64,000 nt of DNA from Lasiosphaeris hirsuta (lineage: Eukaryota > Ascomycota > Sordariomycetes > Sordariales > Lasiosphaeriaceae). Below the pieces are notes generated by a model, which was given only the letters and a program-made list of their open reading frames with translations, made no database searches and was not told the origin of the DNA. This document shows, piece after piece, positions 1 through 10,163 of this stretch (positions are counted from its first letter, which is position 1; every line of letters begins with the position of its first letter). The DNA is taken from the NCBI GenBank assembly GCA_030549175.1, contig JAUKUA010000004.1, forward strand, positions 5,022,001 through 5,086,000. The letters run 5' to 3'. The position numbers and the translations under genes were made by a program.

Positions 1-440
1 TCTCAACTCCACCTCACCTGCCTCAGGCCTGCGATGCAAGTGGCCGTCTCATCCAGGCCCGTGGCGTCATCGATCTGCCCTGGAAGTGGCACGACCCCCG
101 GGGAATCCGCGTTCACGAGTGCCAGTTCTACATCTTTCCTAACTCGACCCACCTCGATGTTGTTTTCGGTGTGGAGTATATTGTGGCCGAAGACTTGCTC
201 CGCGTCAATGAGTCTGCTATCCTGCCGCTCGTAGAGCACAAGCCGACGAAGAAGGGTGTGTGTTTCAATTTTCTCCTCTATTAGGAGTCATCCCTATATC
301 TGACATCTTTTCTTGCAGGCGACAAAGCTGCCATCGCCGCCGCTAAGGAGAGACAGAGGCTGGAAAAAGCGGCGCTAGCGGAGCGAAAAAGGGAGGAACA
401 GAAAGGGAAGGAGAGAACGAAAATGGAGGCCCGAAAGTGA
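1..440 (+). CDS. 3' part of a retropepsin-like (aspartyl-protease-fold) fungal protein, cut by the window edge
   Basis: The gene starts before the window. Reading in the frame of base 3, the first exon runs to 255. A 63-bp intron (256-318, GTGTGT...TTGCAG) follows, and the second exon ends at TGA 438-440. The visible protein has a beta-rich pattern (VIDLPWKWHD, CQFYIFP, HLDVVFGVEYI) resembling the C-terminal half of retropepsin-like domains in many unnamed fungal accessory proteins. It ends in a very basic, charged helical tail (KERQRLEKAALAERKREEQK). The catalytic DTG part, if any, would lie outside the window. The exon join restores a Gly codon and keeps the frame. Function is unknown; the fold assignment is inference from pattern only. 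Confidence 0.6.
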
Positions 441-492
441 TCGGGAGAGTCGATGACATGGACCGCACTTTGGGTGCTCGATATCGCTACCT

Positions 493-1509
493 CTAACAGG
501 TAACGGCATCTGGGCCGTTGCTACCAACGAAGACCACCTGAACGGCAGTAAATCTAATTGAGAGGACAGGTGTTAGTTTTCTAGAGTCGGGAGCAAAGAT
601 CGGGGAGATGCCTAGACAGATATTTTCTTGTAAAGACATGCATGAGACTTTTGAGCTTACGCGGCGGTGGCCGAAAACACCTCGACCATTCGTCCATTTG
701 TGAGCAGACACAGACTCAACGAGAAGGCGCCGGTAAAGATGCCAATTGTCGTGAGCCGCATCACCATGCTGCCGACGGAGTACAGGACGACGATAGATCC
801 TACGAGGAGGAGAGATCCAAGAACTGTACCCACGACAGCCCAGGTGCGCTTGACACCCTCGTGGGAGTACGGCACTATGTCTCCGTGCATCCCCAACGGA
901 TCCGGCTTTTTGAAGAGGTATCCAACAAAGTGATGGTACCATCGAAGCATCCGATCGGTAAGTCCGGCAATACAACTCTCACTTTGTCGGGGTAGAAGGC
1001 AAACTAATTCCGCGGGATCGAAGGTTCCCCATATGTCACTGTCGGAGCCGAGGAGATAAATATTTCCCATGGACGGTAGGCTCATCCATTTTTGGAGAAA
1101 TTTGAAGTCCCGCCTGTTGGGCTGTCCAATCTTGGCGATATTGTGCTGCAGGTGGAGTGCCTCGTCTGGCAGAGGTCAGCGGAGAGCCCAAACTTACAAG
1201 AGCATAGACCTAACTGTATTCCTTTAGTTTCTCCCTGACTTGCAGCATAAGCTCCCATTGCCTAGGGTTTCCATTCTCTGTCGTTGCCGACTCGCTAAGG
1301 CTCTGCCAGTCCCGGCCATAGAGCGTCCTGTCGAAATGGCCCGAATCAGCGTCGGCTTTAGCCTCCTTCTGCAGAGCATTTTCCAGGTTGGTCAATTCAG
1401 CTTGTAGATAGAGTAGATTGAGGGCATTCAGGGATCCAAAGCGCCGCAAAATTGCCGTCTCTGGGTGGGCTCCCATCAGTGACGCAAGCCTTGTATAGCC
1501 CTCAGGCAT
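493..1509 (-). CDS. DUF6594 family membrane protein
   Basis: Three exons on the minus strand: 1215-1509, 661-1165 and 493-553, giving 286 aa. Introns 1166-1214 and 554-660 have GT-AG ends and the phases agree. The N-terminus (MPEGYTRLASLMGAHPETA, then RRFGSLNALNLLYLQAEL) is the hallmark opening of fungal DUF6594 proteins. The end of exon 1 plus exon 2 rebuilds the family motif REKLKEYNEALHLQ. The C-terminus has three hydrophobic segments (around TWAVVGTVLGSLLLVGSIVV, MRLTTIGIFTGAFSLSLCLL and FTAVQVVFVG), as is usual. The short third exon is supported because it restores the usual C-terminal membrane segment. Role unknown; probably an integral membrane protein. Such genes are frequent in accessory regions near HET and STAND genes. 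Confidence 0.85.
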
Positions 1510-2382
1510 GGCTCGAGTCTGTCAACGACCAGACCTCCCGTCCAGCCAAGCGTTGTAAGATAGGTTGTTCTGTTGATTGTATTAACTTTACTGCGGTGGA
1601 CGAATGGTAGAATCTTGAATGAGGAGGCGGTACCATTTTATTCTTAGCATCAGATTTTTGCTTGCAAGTCACGGTGTGAGTTAGGCATCCCTTGGGCATT
1701 ACTACCACGTGACACCCGAAGTTCTCAGTGGGCGCCACCCGAGAGCCCTGCCTGACAAAGTGAAGAAAAGAAAGGGATTTGCTAGGGCGGCTCCCCTCCT
1801 TTGTAAGTGAGGGTTAAATATCGTATGCGGCTCTCATCATCTAAAGATGACGACCAACACGAGGAAGAGTCCCTTACCCTTACTTTGACTTATAGGACGG
1901 AAGCTGGTTGTCTTTTAAATCATTATGCCATCCGACGTAGCTATATATTAGACTTGCCACGAGGTAATGTGCTTTTCTTTTTTGAAAATTACTCTTAAAA
2001 ATTCCGGTAGTATTGGCGTCGAAACAGCCAAGTCGCTTTGACCTGTGGGAAGGGTGAATACGGACATTAACACTGCGTATGTCAGTAGTAAGTGGGCAAA
2101 AATTGGGCAAAATTGGGCAAAGAATGCGCAAAGAATGCGCAAAGAATGGGCATAACATGGGCAAAAAAATGACTAAAATGGGCGAAAACTTGCATATTTA
2201 CCATAGTAGGGCCTATAAGTGACCCACACCATACCCCCTCCATTTTCCCCTCATTTCTTCATACTTTTCTTGTATTTTCCTTATTTTCCTCCCATTTACT
2301 TCTCAATTTTCATAATTTTAACCGAGTTTTGTCATTTATCAACCTCGTAGTCAAGCGCTGGCTCTTAGAGCCAAGAGAAGAC
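1510..2382. other. Intergenic, AT-rich in part
   Basis: No supportable gene. Short open frames here have no family resemblance. The stretch becomes AT-rich after about 1800 and holds the small tandem repeat at 2093-2190, followed by a C/T-rich tract (2221-2300) just before the next gene, which may be its promoter and 5' UTR. Confidence 0.5.
2093..2190. repeat. Imperfect short tandem repeat (about 13 bp unit)
   Basis: A run of imperfect units of the type GGGCAAAGAATGC / GGGCAAAATT repeated about seven times. It is non-coding in every frame examined and lies about 200 bp upstream of the gene starting at 2383. Confidence 0.6.
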
Positions 2383-4079
2383 ATGATGTCGAAGTACGAA
2401 TTCTTCAGCGCTGAAGGGCCGGAAGGCAAGTTCTTGGCCTCGAACAAGGCGATCCGCAGCCAGGCCATGAAGACAGCTCTGCGGACTCGGACGCGACAGA
2501 CCGACGGCAATCCGGAGATTGTAACCTCTCTAGCTGACTCGGAAGAGGTGGTGAGGCGCAAAGGCGAGCTTAACGGTCGGTTCCGCTTGCCGGGTAGGGC
2601 GCGGGGCATTAAGAAAACGACCGGGCATGGCCAGCAGGTGGCTGATGGGGGATCGAACACCAATAGTCTGCCAAGTGGCGGCCATACCTCCCAGGCACGG
2701 GCGTGGCCACAGGTGCAGGCGGTCCAGCGGTTCGGAAATGGCCTAGCCGACCCCTTTCAAACCTTACCGATCCCCAACAAGGGGCGAGTGGATAGCCTGG
2801 TTAAGTACAGTGAGTGGCACTCTGGGCTTTTAGTGGCCGTACCGTATCTCACCACCCGCCACAGCCCTTACCCGCTTTAACTTGAATCTGTCGACGGTCG
2901 ATGCCAGGAGGCCGTGGTTCGGCTACGCGATGCAGAGCGCTGCGGTAATGCACGCCACACTTGCCCTCTCTGCCGGGTTCTGGGCTGCCAGCATGGCAAC
3001 CCCCGATCCTGCTCTCGAGCGCGAGGGCTTCCGTCAACAGGGCGAGGCCATGGCCATGGTCAGAACACACTTGGGCACGCAGAGCGTCACAAATACTGTC
3101 CTCGCCACCATGGCTTGTCTTGGGAATGTCGAGGTCAGCCTTTCATGCCGGTGCTGGCAAGGCATTCACCATAGTAATGTGCTGCAACTAACGAAAAGGC
3201 GGACACAAGGCGTTCCAAGGCAGGTTCGAAGCCGCAGCAGTGCACCTCGGCGGTGTAGGAGCTATAGTGGAAGCGCGGGGAGGCGTTGGGACGATCCTAG
3301 ACGACTTTTATCTCTGCCGGTGCATCGACTGGGTCGATGTGCAGACGGCAACGGGGCTTGGACGGGTGCCCCTGTTTCCACCCTTACACGGTGGGATGGA
3401 CGATGTGTTTCTCCCACCCGTTGTCCTGCAGCAGGTAACACTGCCATCCCTACCACCATCCCTATGTCCAACCGTGCGGGCTATCTTTTTGCTCCTCCGC
3501 CAGGCCACTCGCGCCCAGGAATGCCTCGTCGTGTCGTCGAATAGCCTCCGCATTCTCATGCACCTTGCGGACTCCCGAATCCTGCACCACCTCTACGGCG
3601 TTGGCAGCAGCAGGCATGATTACCAAGACCAGCAGGAGGCCCATGCCTGCCCTGATACGTCCCTGGTGCTAGCGGCCCATGTCTTCTTGCACGGGGCCTT
3701 GCGACAGGTGCCCTCGACGAGCCACTTGCTGCGGACGCTGGTCGGCAGGCTGCAAGACGCGCTTAGTAAAGAAGTCGCATCACAAACCGGCATAGCAACC
3801 AATGCTGATAACTGCCTTTCTCTGGCTTGGGCGGCGTTTGTCGGACTAGCTGCCACGAGCGAGGCTGTGGAGGGGGAGAGGCACGCGTGGTTTACCAATC
3901 TTTTAGGTGCAGCGATCGGTACATTCAGGGACTCGGACACGACGTGGCCATTGGCTGATGACAACGCCGTCGCACGAGCAGAGATACAGAGCGTTCTGGA
4001 AACGTTCCTGTGGCGGGATGAATTCTGCTTACCGGGGCTGCATGTTGGGGGGGGGAGGGGGGAAGTGAGGGGAAATTAG
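2383..4079 (+). CDS. Fungal-specific transcription-factor-like protein without a zinc cluster
   Basis: Three exons, 2383-2809, 2865-3133 and 3210-4079, give 521 aa with consistent phases. Introns are 2810-2864 (GTGAGT...CACAG) and 3134-3209 (branch CTAAC, acceptor ACAAG). The N-terminus (MMSKYEFFSAEGPEG, NKAIRSQAMK) and the block LSTVDARRPWFGYAMQSAAV, ALSAGFWAASM, TNTVLATMACLGNVE are typical of fungal proteins annotated as fungal-specific transcription factor domain or ACR-2-like. The rest (VHLGGVGAIVEARGG onward) is the helical regulatory-type region. There is no C6 zinc cluster upstream, so direct DNA binding is doubtful. The start could be either of two adjacent ATGs (2383, 2386). The last residues after a G-rich run near 4045 may be out of the original frame. 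Expected nuclear; target unknown. Confidence 0.8.
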
Positions 4080-4445
4080 GAAAATTACCCGATCGGGAAC
4101 TTGCTCTGCCGACCATGCCGTCCAACCAACAAATCGAAGATGGCAACATCAGCGCGTGCATATGTTTGCCCGCGAGACTTCATCCCGTCTTCACGAGCAG
4201 ATTCCGAAAAGGAGAATTACCAACGGCCCTATAGCGGGTGCTTAGAAATTTTATCCCGACATCTTTCCTTTACCGCTTGACACTATAGACTCGTAGCTGC
4301 TAGCCTCGCAGCCGTCAAGCGATTACCAAACTGCATCTTTACGACCTGGTGAAGCCCCTGAGAAATCAACGAGATGATGGGCGACTTTTTGCGAACACGG
4401 CTATCGCGGCATGCGCGGGTCGCCAGTGAGAAGAATCACGGCGTC
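4080..4445. other. Intergenic, promoter side of the SDR gene
   Basis: No coding potential seen. It contains the likely upstream control region of the dehydrogenase gene that follows. Confidence 0.4.
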
Positions 4446-4451
4446 TATAAA
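4446..4451 (+). promoter_or_regulatory. Putative TATA box of the SDR gene
   Basis: TATAAA lies 171 bp before the ATG at 4622, in a GC-balanced context, with a C/T-rich leader between it and the start codon. Position and sequence fit a fungal core promoter; unproven. Confidence 0.4.
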
Positions 4452-4621
4452 GGTGCTGAGCACCGCTAGGCATCGTAGGTTGAGTTCTAGACATCATCAC
4501 TTATCACCGCTGGGTACCAGTTCGACCCCCTCAAGTTCTCTTCGCTACCCTGCCTTTGCACTACCCACCTAGCATTCTGGTCTGGTTCCTCCGATTCTTT
4601 CCACCAACCAACAGCATCGAC

Positions 4622-5740
4622 ATGGCCACCGGAGACCTAGTCCTCCTGACAGGAGCAACTGGCTTCCTCGGCTATCTCACGCTTCTCGAGCTCCTCCGAA
4701 GCGGCTATCACGTCCGCGCCGCCGTGAGGTCCGATACCAAAGCCGCCAAACTCCGCGGCGCGCCGTCACTGAAGGCCCTCGCACCGTCTCCGGCTCAGCT
4801 CTCCTTCGTCTTGGTGCCCGACATGACATCACCTGGTGCCTACAACGAAGCCACCAATGGTGTAAAGTACGTCATCCACTGTGCGTCACCAATCCCTAGC
4901 TTCGGCGAGGGTGAGCCGCCGGCAGTCGAGCAACTCGAGGAGCTCTTGGTCAAGGGGGCGCCGGGGGGCGTGACGGGCATGCTGCAAGCCGCAGCAGCAG
5001 CCAAGACGGTGAAGCGCGTCGTGTTGACCAGCTCGACTGTCGCCAATGTCCCGTTCGAGTATTACCTCGGCCAGGGCACCGACATTGACACGCGCGTCTG
5101 GACGCCCGAGGATCGCATCCCCGTCGCCCCGCCTCCATACGGCTTCGAGTTCCAGGCATACAGCGCCGGCAAGGCGGCTGCACTGAACGCCACCGACGCC
5201 TTCGTGCGCGACAACGACGTCGGCTTTGATGCCATCTCCATCTTGCCTTCGTGGATTTTTGGCCGCGACGAGCTTGTCGCCGACGCCGCTGCCATGCGCG
5301 TCGGGTCTACCAACTCGGTCCTTCTCGGGGTGCTGCTGGGTGGCACCAACGACCTCGCCTACGGAGGCAATGCCGTCAAGGGCACCGACGTCGCTGCCGC
5401 CCACGTGCGTGCGCTGAACCCGGCGGTCAAGGGAAACCAGGCATTTGTGGTCAATACGACGATGGTGTGGGAGGAGGCCATCGCGATCGCCAAGAAGCAT
5501 CGTCCCGAGGCTTTTGCTGATGGCAGGCTGAAAGATAACGGGAAGCAGCCAACCATGGCGCTCAAGTGGGACGTGAGCAAGGTATGTTATCGCCTCCGCA
5601 CTTCAAGTTGCAGATGGACCCCGGCTAACCAGCACGTATCGTCGCAGTCCGAGAAGATTCTCGGCATCAAGTTCGCTAGCTTCGAGTCTATGGTGAAGGA
5701 GGTGGTGGACCAATACTTGGATCTGTTGTCCAAGAAGTAA
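4622..5740 (+). CDS. Extended short-chain dehydrogenase/reductase (NAD-dependent epimerase / dihydroflavonol-reductase-like)
   Basis: Two exons, 4622-5581 and 5648-5740, give 350 aa. The 66-bp intron (GTATGT...CGCAG) has a GCTAAC branch site. The Rossmann glycine motif TGATGFLG is at residues 10-17. Further landmarks are an HCASP segment, VVLTSS (active-site Ser region) and YSAGK with Tyr180 and Lys184 forming the YxxxK catalytic pair. This is the layout of extended SDRs that reduce aldehydes, ketones or flavonoid-like substrates with NADPH. The ATG at 4622 was chosen because the glycine motif then sits at the usual distance from the N-terminus; an upstream in-frame ATG would add 22 unlikely residues. 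Cytosolic, substrate unknown. No pathway partner lies beside it. Confidence 0.9.
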   Translation: MATGDLVLLTGATGFLGYLTLLELLRSGYHVRAAVRSDTKAAKLRGAPSLKALAPSPAQLSFVLVPDMTSPGAYNEATNGVKYVIHCASPIPSFGEGEPPAVEQLEELLVKGAPGGVTGMLQAAAAAKTVKRVVLTSSTVANVPFEYYLGQGTDIDTRVWTPEDRIPVAPPPYGFEFQAYSAGKAAALNATDAFVRDNDVGFDAISILPSWIFGRDELVADAAAMRVGSTNSVLLGVLLGGTNDLAYGGNAVKGTDVAAAHVRALNPAVKGNQAFVVNTTMVWEEAIAIAKKHRPEAFADGRLKDNGKQPTMALKWDVSKVCYRLRTSSCRWTPANQHVSSQSEKILGIKFASFESMVKEVVDQYLDLLSKK

Positions 5741-7532
5741 AGGCTCTGGGGCTCAGGGGCACTGGGGTTGAACGGTTTCATGCCCAGTGTCACCTCCCTA
5801 TGTGCGAGTATTTTACCTGGGCTCCTTGATAGGCTCCTGTCCACGAACATGAACCCGAATCTCGGTCGAAGCTGGGAAGTGCTCACCTCCGGAAAGTACA
5901 GGATAAAACCAAGAGGATAGCTTAGAATGAATCTACAGTGCCTTTTGCTTCAGCCCTTGACAGTTGAGTTAAAGTACCTAAAGATGAGCTAGTCCATCAA
6001 AGCTCATTATCAACTTTCCACCCTGGATATAGGGAGAATCGCCTCCTAAGAGATGTCGGTCTTCGGCGAGATTGACCTCTGACTTTATTCCGTTGAACCT
6101 ACCGATAGTCACTCACTTCTGTAGTTACTCTAACCTTATAGACAAGAGAAGCCAGGATGAACAGAGGGCGGCGGCGGGTGTGAATGGCTCCATTATAGCT
6201 TGCTGACTTTTGAGCGACCAAGAACCCGGATTGCGGCCCACGGAACGCGGCGGTCAAAAATGGACTAGGCATAGTGGTATGGTGGGGTCGCACGACCAAA
6301 GTTTGTACAGAGGACTTTTGAGGGACCGTACACCTCACTGTCAAGGCCGCCATAAATGGCGGCACGCGCCAGCCAGATTCGGCGGCCCCAACAGCGCTTT
6401 CTCGCTTTAATCTGTAAAGGAGGTTTTTGGTACGGATTTTGATGTTGGGGTAATAGGCTGTCTCAAAAAGATTGCGGGGACGCCGGGGATTCCCAAGTCG
6501 GATGTACCTGGGAAGAAGTCGGGCATTCCCAAGGGTCTCAAGGTGTATCCTCCAGCAAACCCTTATCCCGTCGGCTTGGTCTTGTGAGAGCACTCTTCTG
6601 ACACCGGTGTTTTATGTCCGAGGATCGGCTTAGGTTTCTCCTCGTCCCCATATCCCTCCTCGGCCTCCCCTTCCTCAAGCTGTCTCGGCTCGTCCATATA
6701 TATCTGGCTAGAGCTAATTTGACCTTGCCCATAGCACCGTCGGGCTGCTGTATCGGACGCAGCCTCCTACTCCTTGGTTTGGAGCCCAGCTTCAGCCCGG
6801 CTGTGAAGGCCTGGCTCCATAGCCTCCTGATCGACCGAATCAGAGTCCAAGACGTCGACATGCACCACCTCAGGTGTGAGTTTGGCAGTGCGTGCGAAAT
6901 GACCTCGCTTTGTGGTATACGGATATCCCATCGTGGAATACCGAATGCACAGAGCTGGGTCCGTACGCCAGACCTCTTGGCCTTGTTGCTCCTAAAGTCA
7001 ATGTTGAGGCCTTTACTGATATTGAAAAGTGGCTGTACGGCAGCGATGCCCGGGTTGATATGCATAACTCGGCCTAGTTGGGGCCGCAGACACGTAGCGT
7101 AGTATACTGTAACTGTGTGTGTGTGTGGTGTGTGTGTGTGGTGTGTGTGTGTGTGTGCGTGCCTGAAAAGAAGCTGATAGGTGGGTTCCGAGGCCGAGCA
7201 GAGGCGTTATTGGCTGTTGGCTGTAAGTCCGCTTGTTGGTTCAAGTTGTCGGCCGTGTGCTTACGGCAGCTGTCAACTGTATTGAGGCCTAAGTGACTGC
7301 TTACTGAACAGATCACCCAAGATAACACAAGAACTAGGGAATTATCAGTCGTCCTCAAGAGTTCCTCTGCTTAGAAATATGAGCATATTCCATCAGTGTT
7401 CAATGCTGGTATCTCCGGGTCGCCCCTTTTTCACTCCATCATCACTTGCCTGCTCATATCACAACTTACTAGACTCTTACTACCGGCGCCCACCTTCCTT
7501 GCCCAGGTACCTCACTCAGGTACTTAGCCACC
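5741..7532. other. Intergenic with degenerate sequence
   Basis: No convincing gene. Frames of up to about 175 codons on both strands at 6100-7100 overlap one another and lack family motifs. Some minus-strand stretches look like decayed mobile-element coding sequence, but I could not name a family. It includes the GT microsatellite. The last 150 bp are C/T-rich and look like the 5' UTR of the small gene at 7533. Confidence 0.4.
7114..7160. repeat. (GT)n microsatellite
   Basis: Three blocks of GT dinucleotides separated by single extra G's, about 47 bp in total. Confidence 0.85.
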
Positions 7533-7673
7533 ATGGTCTCTGTCTCTGCCCTTTTCGGCCCCTTTGCCGCTACTCTCGCGATGCTGGCCATCTCAGCCTC
7601 GGCCGCCCCCGCAGATTTCCCCTCGGTCCCTGCTCCCGATGCCCCGCTGCCTGGGTGTTGTTCGTATTATTGA
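7533..7673 (+). CDS. Very short secreted peptide, or 5' remnant of a secreted protein gene
   Basis: A 46-codon frame starts at an ideal start context (CCACCATGG) behind a pyrimidine-rich leader. The N-terminus MVSVSALFGPF followed by AATLAMLAISASAAP is a textbook signal peptide, with likely cleavage after ASA or AAP. The mature part is only about 25 residues, proline-rich (SVPAPDAPLPG), and ends in CCSYY. It may be a genuine small peptide, or the start of a larger secreted protein whose body was lost when downstream sequence was rearranged; nothing recognisable follows. Start and signal peptide are seen directly; that it is expressed is inference. Confidence 0.45.
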   Translation: MVSVSALFGPFAATLAMLAISASAAPADFPSVPAPDAPLPGCCSYY

Positions 7674-8712
7674 ATAGAAAATAAATAAAAATATTGAAGT
7701 TGGCGGGATTATGGGACTTGGGGTAGCATGAGAGTTAAAGCCGGCATAGAATTAAAAGGCGGTTGAGACACTACATCCGGGGGACCCGACCGACTCTTAA
7801 GGTACCTAGGTACACAACCCCAACTCTGCATTGACTTCAGCCCCTATCAAATATCTCCTAGACACTTGGCGTTGGCAGAAATTGGGATATAAGTCCACAT
7901 CATTACGTACTATATGCTCTGGGCCGTACTCATGCGTGTGCGCGGTCCGCGCACAGCGTGCCGGATTCTCCGAACACCCCTCCCCCACCGCCGTGGATTC
8001 TTACTCACGTGAAATATTTCCAAGAGAGGCTATACGAAGCTGCATCTTTTCTAGAGTCAATTTAAAAAACTGTTCAACTACTTCCGGACCGATGTGTACT
8101 AATTAGTACCTACCTTTGATTTCAAAAAATGCCAAAGCAAAGGATGCAGCCTATCAGAGCTTATCTTGGATTTCCATAAAACCAGTGCGAGTACCCCTGT
8201 CCTAGAAACTACGACCTCGGAAGTCCCCCCTGCCAAAACATGGGATAAAATCAGACCACTATAAGCCAAGAAAATAGGGGAGAACCAACAGACGGCACAA
8301 AGGATGCACGGGTCTTATCTCTTAACGTAAACATTGACTGTGCCGTCGGGCACCTTGCCTGCCCACCTGGGGATAGCTTCACCATGATCGATCCCGAGGA
8401 ACAGGTGACCCAGCAGGGGAGTTGTTGGTTGTCTTTTTACGGTCCTAGGTCCAACATCAACTCGACTTGATCAAGAAGTAGCCGAGGTTATTGCACTGGT
8501 GGTTTCATGTTTGCTGCACGGGTCTTGGGATGGATGGTACACACCATGACTGCGCTGCTTATTAGCTGGACTAGACTAAGGCTCACCCGCAACAAAAGCG
8601 ATTTTGCTCCCTTGGGAGAATCTGCATGGCTTTGGGGGAGAAAGCTGAGGATTATCGTGGCGCAAGGAAATCTATGTACCCTGGATAGGGAAGCTTCGAG
8701 CTTTGTGTCGTG
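7674..8712. other. Intergenic
   Basis: AT-richer sequence without a supportable gene. Short frames at 7806-8106 and 8507-8887 lack motifs. The 3' end is the promoter side of the secreted-protein gene at 8943. Confidence 0.4.
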
Positions 8713-8720
8713 TATAAATA
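8713..8720 (+). promoter_or_regulatory. TATA box and leader of the small secreted protein gene
   Basis: TATAAATA lies about 230 bp before the ATG at 8943. The leader between them contains a possible 43-bp intron, 8819-8861 (GTAAGA...CCCGCAG), so the spliced 5' UTR would be of normal length. Confidence 0.45.
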
Positions 8721-8942
8721 TATGCCATCGAGAACCCCCTCTCTGCCGGGACAGTCCAGCTCTGCCAGCGTCTTCCGTCCTGCAACTAGCACTACAGTAC
8801 TACACACAACCCTCAACGGTAAGACCCGTCTGTCCATCCATCCCCCTCCCCCCCCCCGCAGGATATTCTCGTCACCCAAGGATTTGATTCCATACTGAAA
8901 TGCAGTCCTTAGACCACCATTCAAACATCATCGTCATCCATC

Positions 8943-9248
8943 ATGATCTCTACCCCTACTACAATCCTCGGCGGCATGGTTGCCGGCCTCGTCCTCTTTG
9001 CGGACCTGGCTGCGGCCCGCACCTGGGCCGGAGGCGTCGACATGCAGCAGGCGTGCAACTGGCAGGCTGGCGCAGGCTATACCGCCATGGTCGCGGGGAA
9101 TAACGCGTGGTCCTGGATCTGTTTCAAGAACGAGGGCGACTGGACGGGCATCAATGTCGACGCCTACTGCAAGCAGCGCTACGGCAACACTGCCTACGCG
9201 GACCCCCAGGGCGGCGGCCCGTACGACTGGGGCTGCTACTACCCTTGA
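8943..9248 (+). CDS. Small secreted four-cysteine protein (effector-like)
   Basis: Single exon, 101 aa. Residues 1-25 form a signal peptide (hydrophobic MVAGLVLFADLAAA, cleavage after AAA). The 76-residue mature part has four cysteines: ACNWQ, WICFK, AYCKQ and WGCYYP. It also carries repeated motifs of the type GVDMQQAC / INVDAYC and DPQGGGPYDWGCYY, an arrangement I recognise from small secreted proteins of fungi and actinobacteria. Two disulphides are likely. It is predicted to be extracellular; role unknown (antimicrobial, cell-wall associated or effector). The TATA box and possible leader intron support a live gene. A G-rich run (9417-9432) lies downstream. Confidence 0.75.
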   Translation: MISTPTTILGGMVAGLVLFADLAAARTWAGGVDMQQACNWQAGAGYTAMVAGNNAWSWICFKNEGDWTGINVDAYCKQRYGNTAYADPQGGGPYDWGCYYP

Positions 9249-10163
9249 TTTGAGCTTTCTGCTCTGTCCGCTACAGTGTGGCGAGTATTGTTGGGGAAGG
9301 GGGGTTGTTGTGGCCTGGTTTGGATTTGACTTGTCAGTTTCGTTGGTTCGAGACAATCATTGTTATCACTTATTCAGAATGATGGAAAGGACTTCAACGT
9401 GAATGCTTTTGGGGGAGGGGGGGGGGGGGGGGCGGCAGCTTACTTAGTAGTCACACTCGTTACAAGCCTCGGCAACGCCAATATACTATGGGATCCCAAG
9501 ACTTTACTATTTTTGCCGCCGCACCAAATAATATCGTCTTGTGCTTAGTGTATTAATATAGGCTGGCTTCGGCCAAGTCTCATGTCTGCAGGAATAAACT
9601 CTGCAACAACTTGATCCTCTCAGGGACACTACCCCCTCCGCTTGACTGTCTTAGCATAATCCAACCCTTGTTTGTTTGTCAGCGTGGGGCTTTGAAGCCC
9701 GCTATAGAAATGGAGAGGCCTTTTTAAAGAGCATACCAGAAAGGCGTATTGAGCTTATCGACGGCAGCTGTCAACTTGGCCTTGAGGTTCTCAATGGGTA
9801 TGGATGCGACAATGCTCGTCGGGCACGGTACTAAAGATGCTCTTGACGAAGAACGATCTTGTGGCCTCGATGATGAAGACTCTTGTCCTCGACTTCGCCG
9901 CCAGCATCCTTGAAGCTCTGGTATACAATCACGAGCCTCTCCCCACTCCTTACAAGACAAAGTTGAAAATGTTGAAAAACAACTGAGAAAGGGGGCTGTG
10001 TTGGTCTTGGCATTGGCGGCGGGGCAGTGACTGCCTAATAAATGCCCGAGGCTCGCTCGACTCTGCAATTTTGCCCCTCATTCTGGCAACTTCCCTCGAC
10101 AACCCCGAGGCCTGGCGTCGCCAGCAACCGCCCCCTCCCTTCGACCCCGGCCGCCATCGAAGG
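9249..10163. other. Intergenic with homopolymer G tract and partial MITE-like end
   Basis: It contains a 16-base G run (9417-9432). A segment at about 9657-9725 matches the end of the MITE at 31219-31389: AATCCAACCC next to TTGTTTGTTTG, then CAGCGTGGGG and CTTTGAAG. Only one end is present, so this is a truncated copy. The frame preceding the kinase gene stays open upstream to about 9987 but has no ATG before 10164. Confidence 0.5.

Noticed and set aside
2093..2190. Regularly spaced short repeats, considered as a CRISPR array or origin
   Set aside because: Units are adjacent and imperfect with no spacers; a eukaryotic simple repeat explains them.
6099..7102. Frames of 162-175 codons on both strands
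   Set aside because: Mutually overlapping with no recognisable blocks. They may be decayed element sequence, but I could not name a family, so no gene is called.
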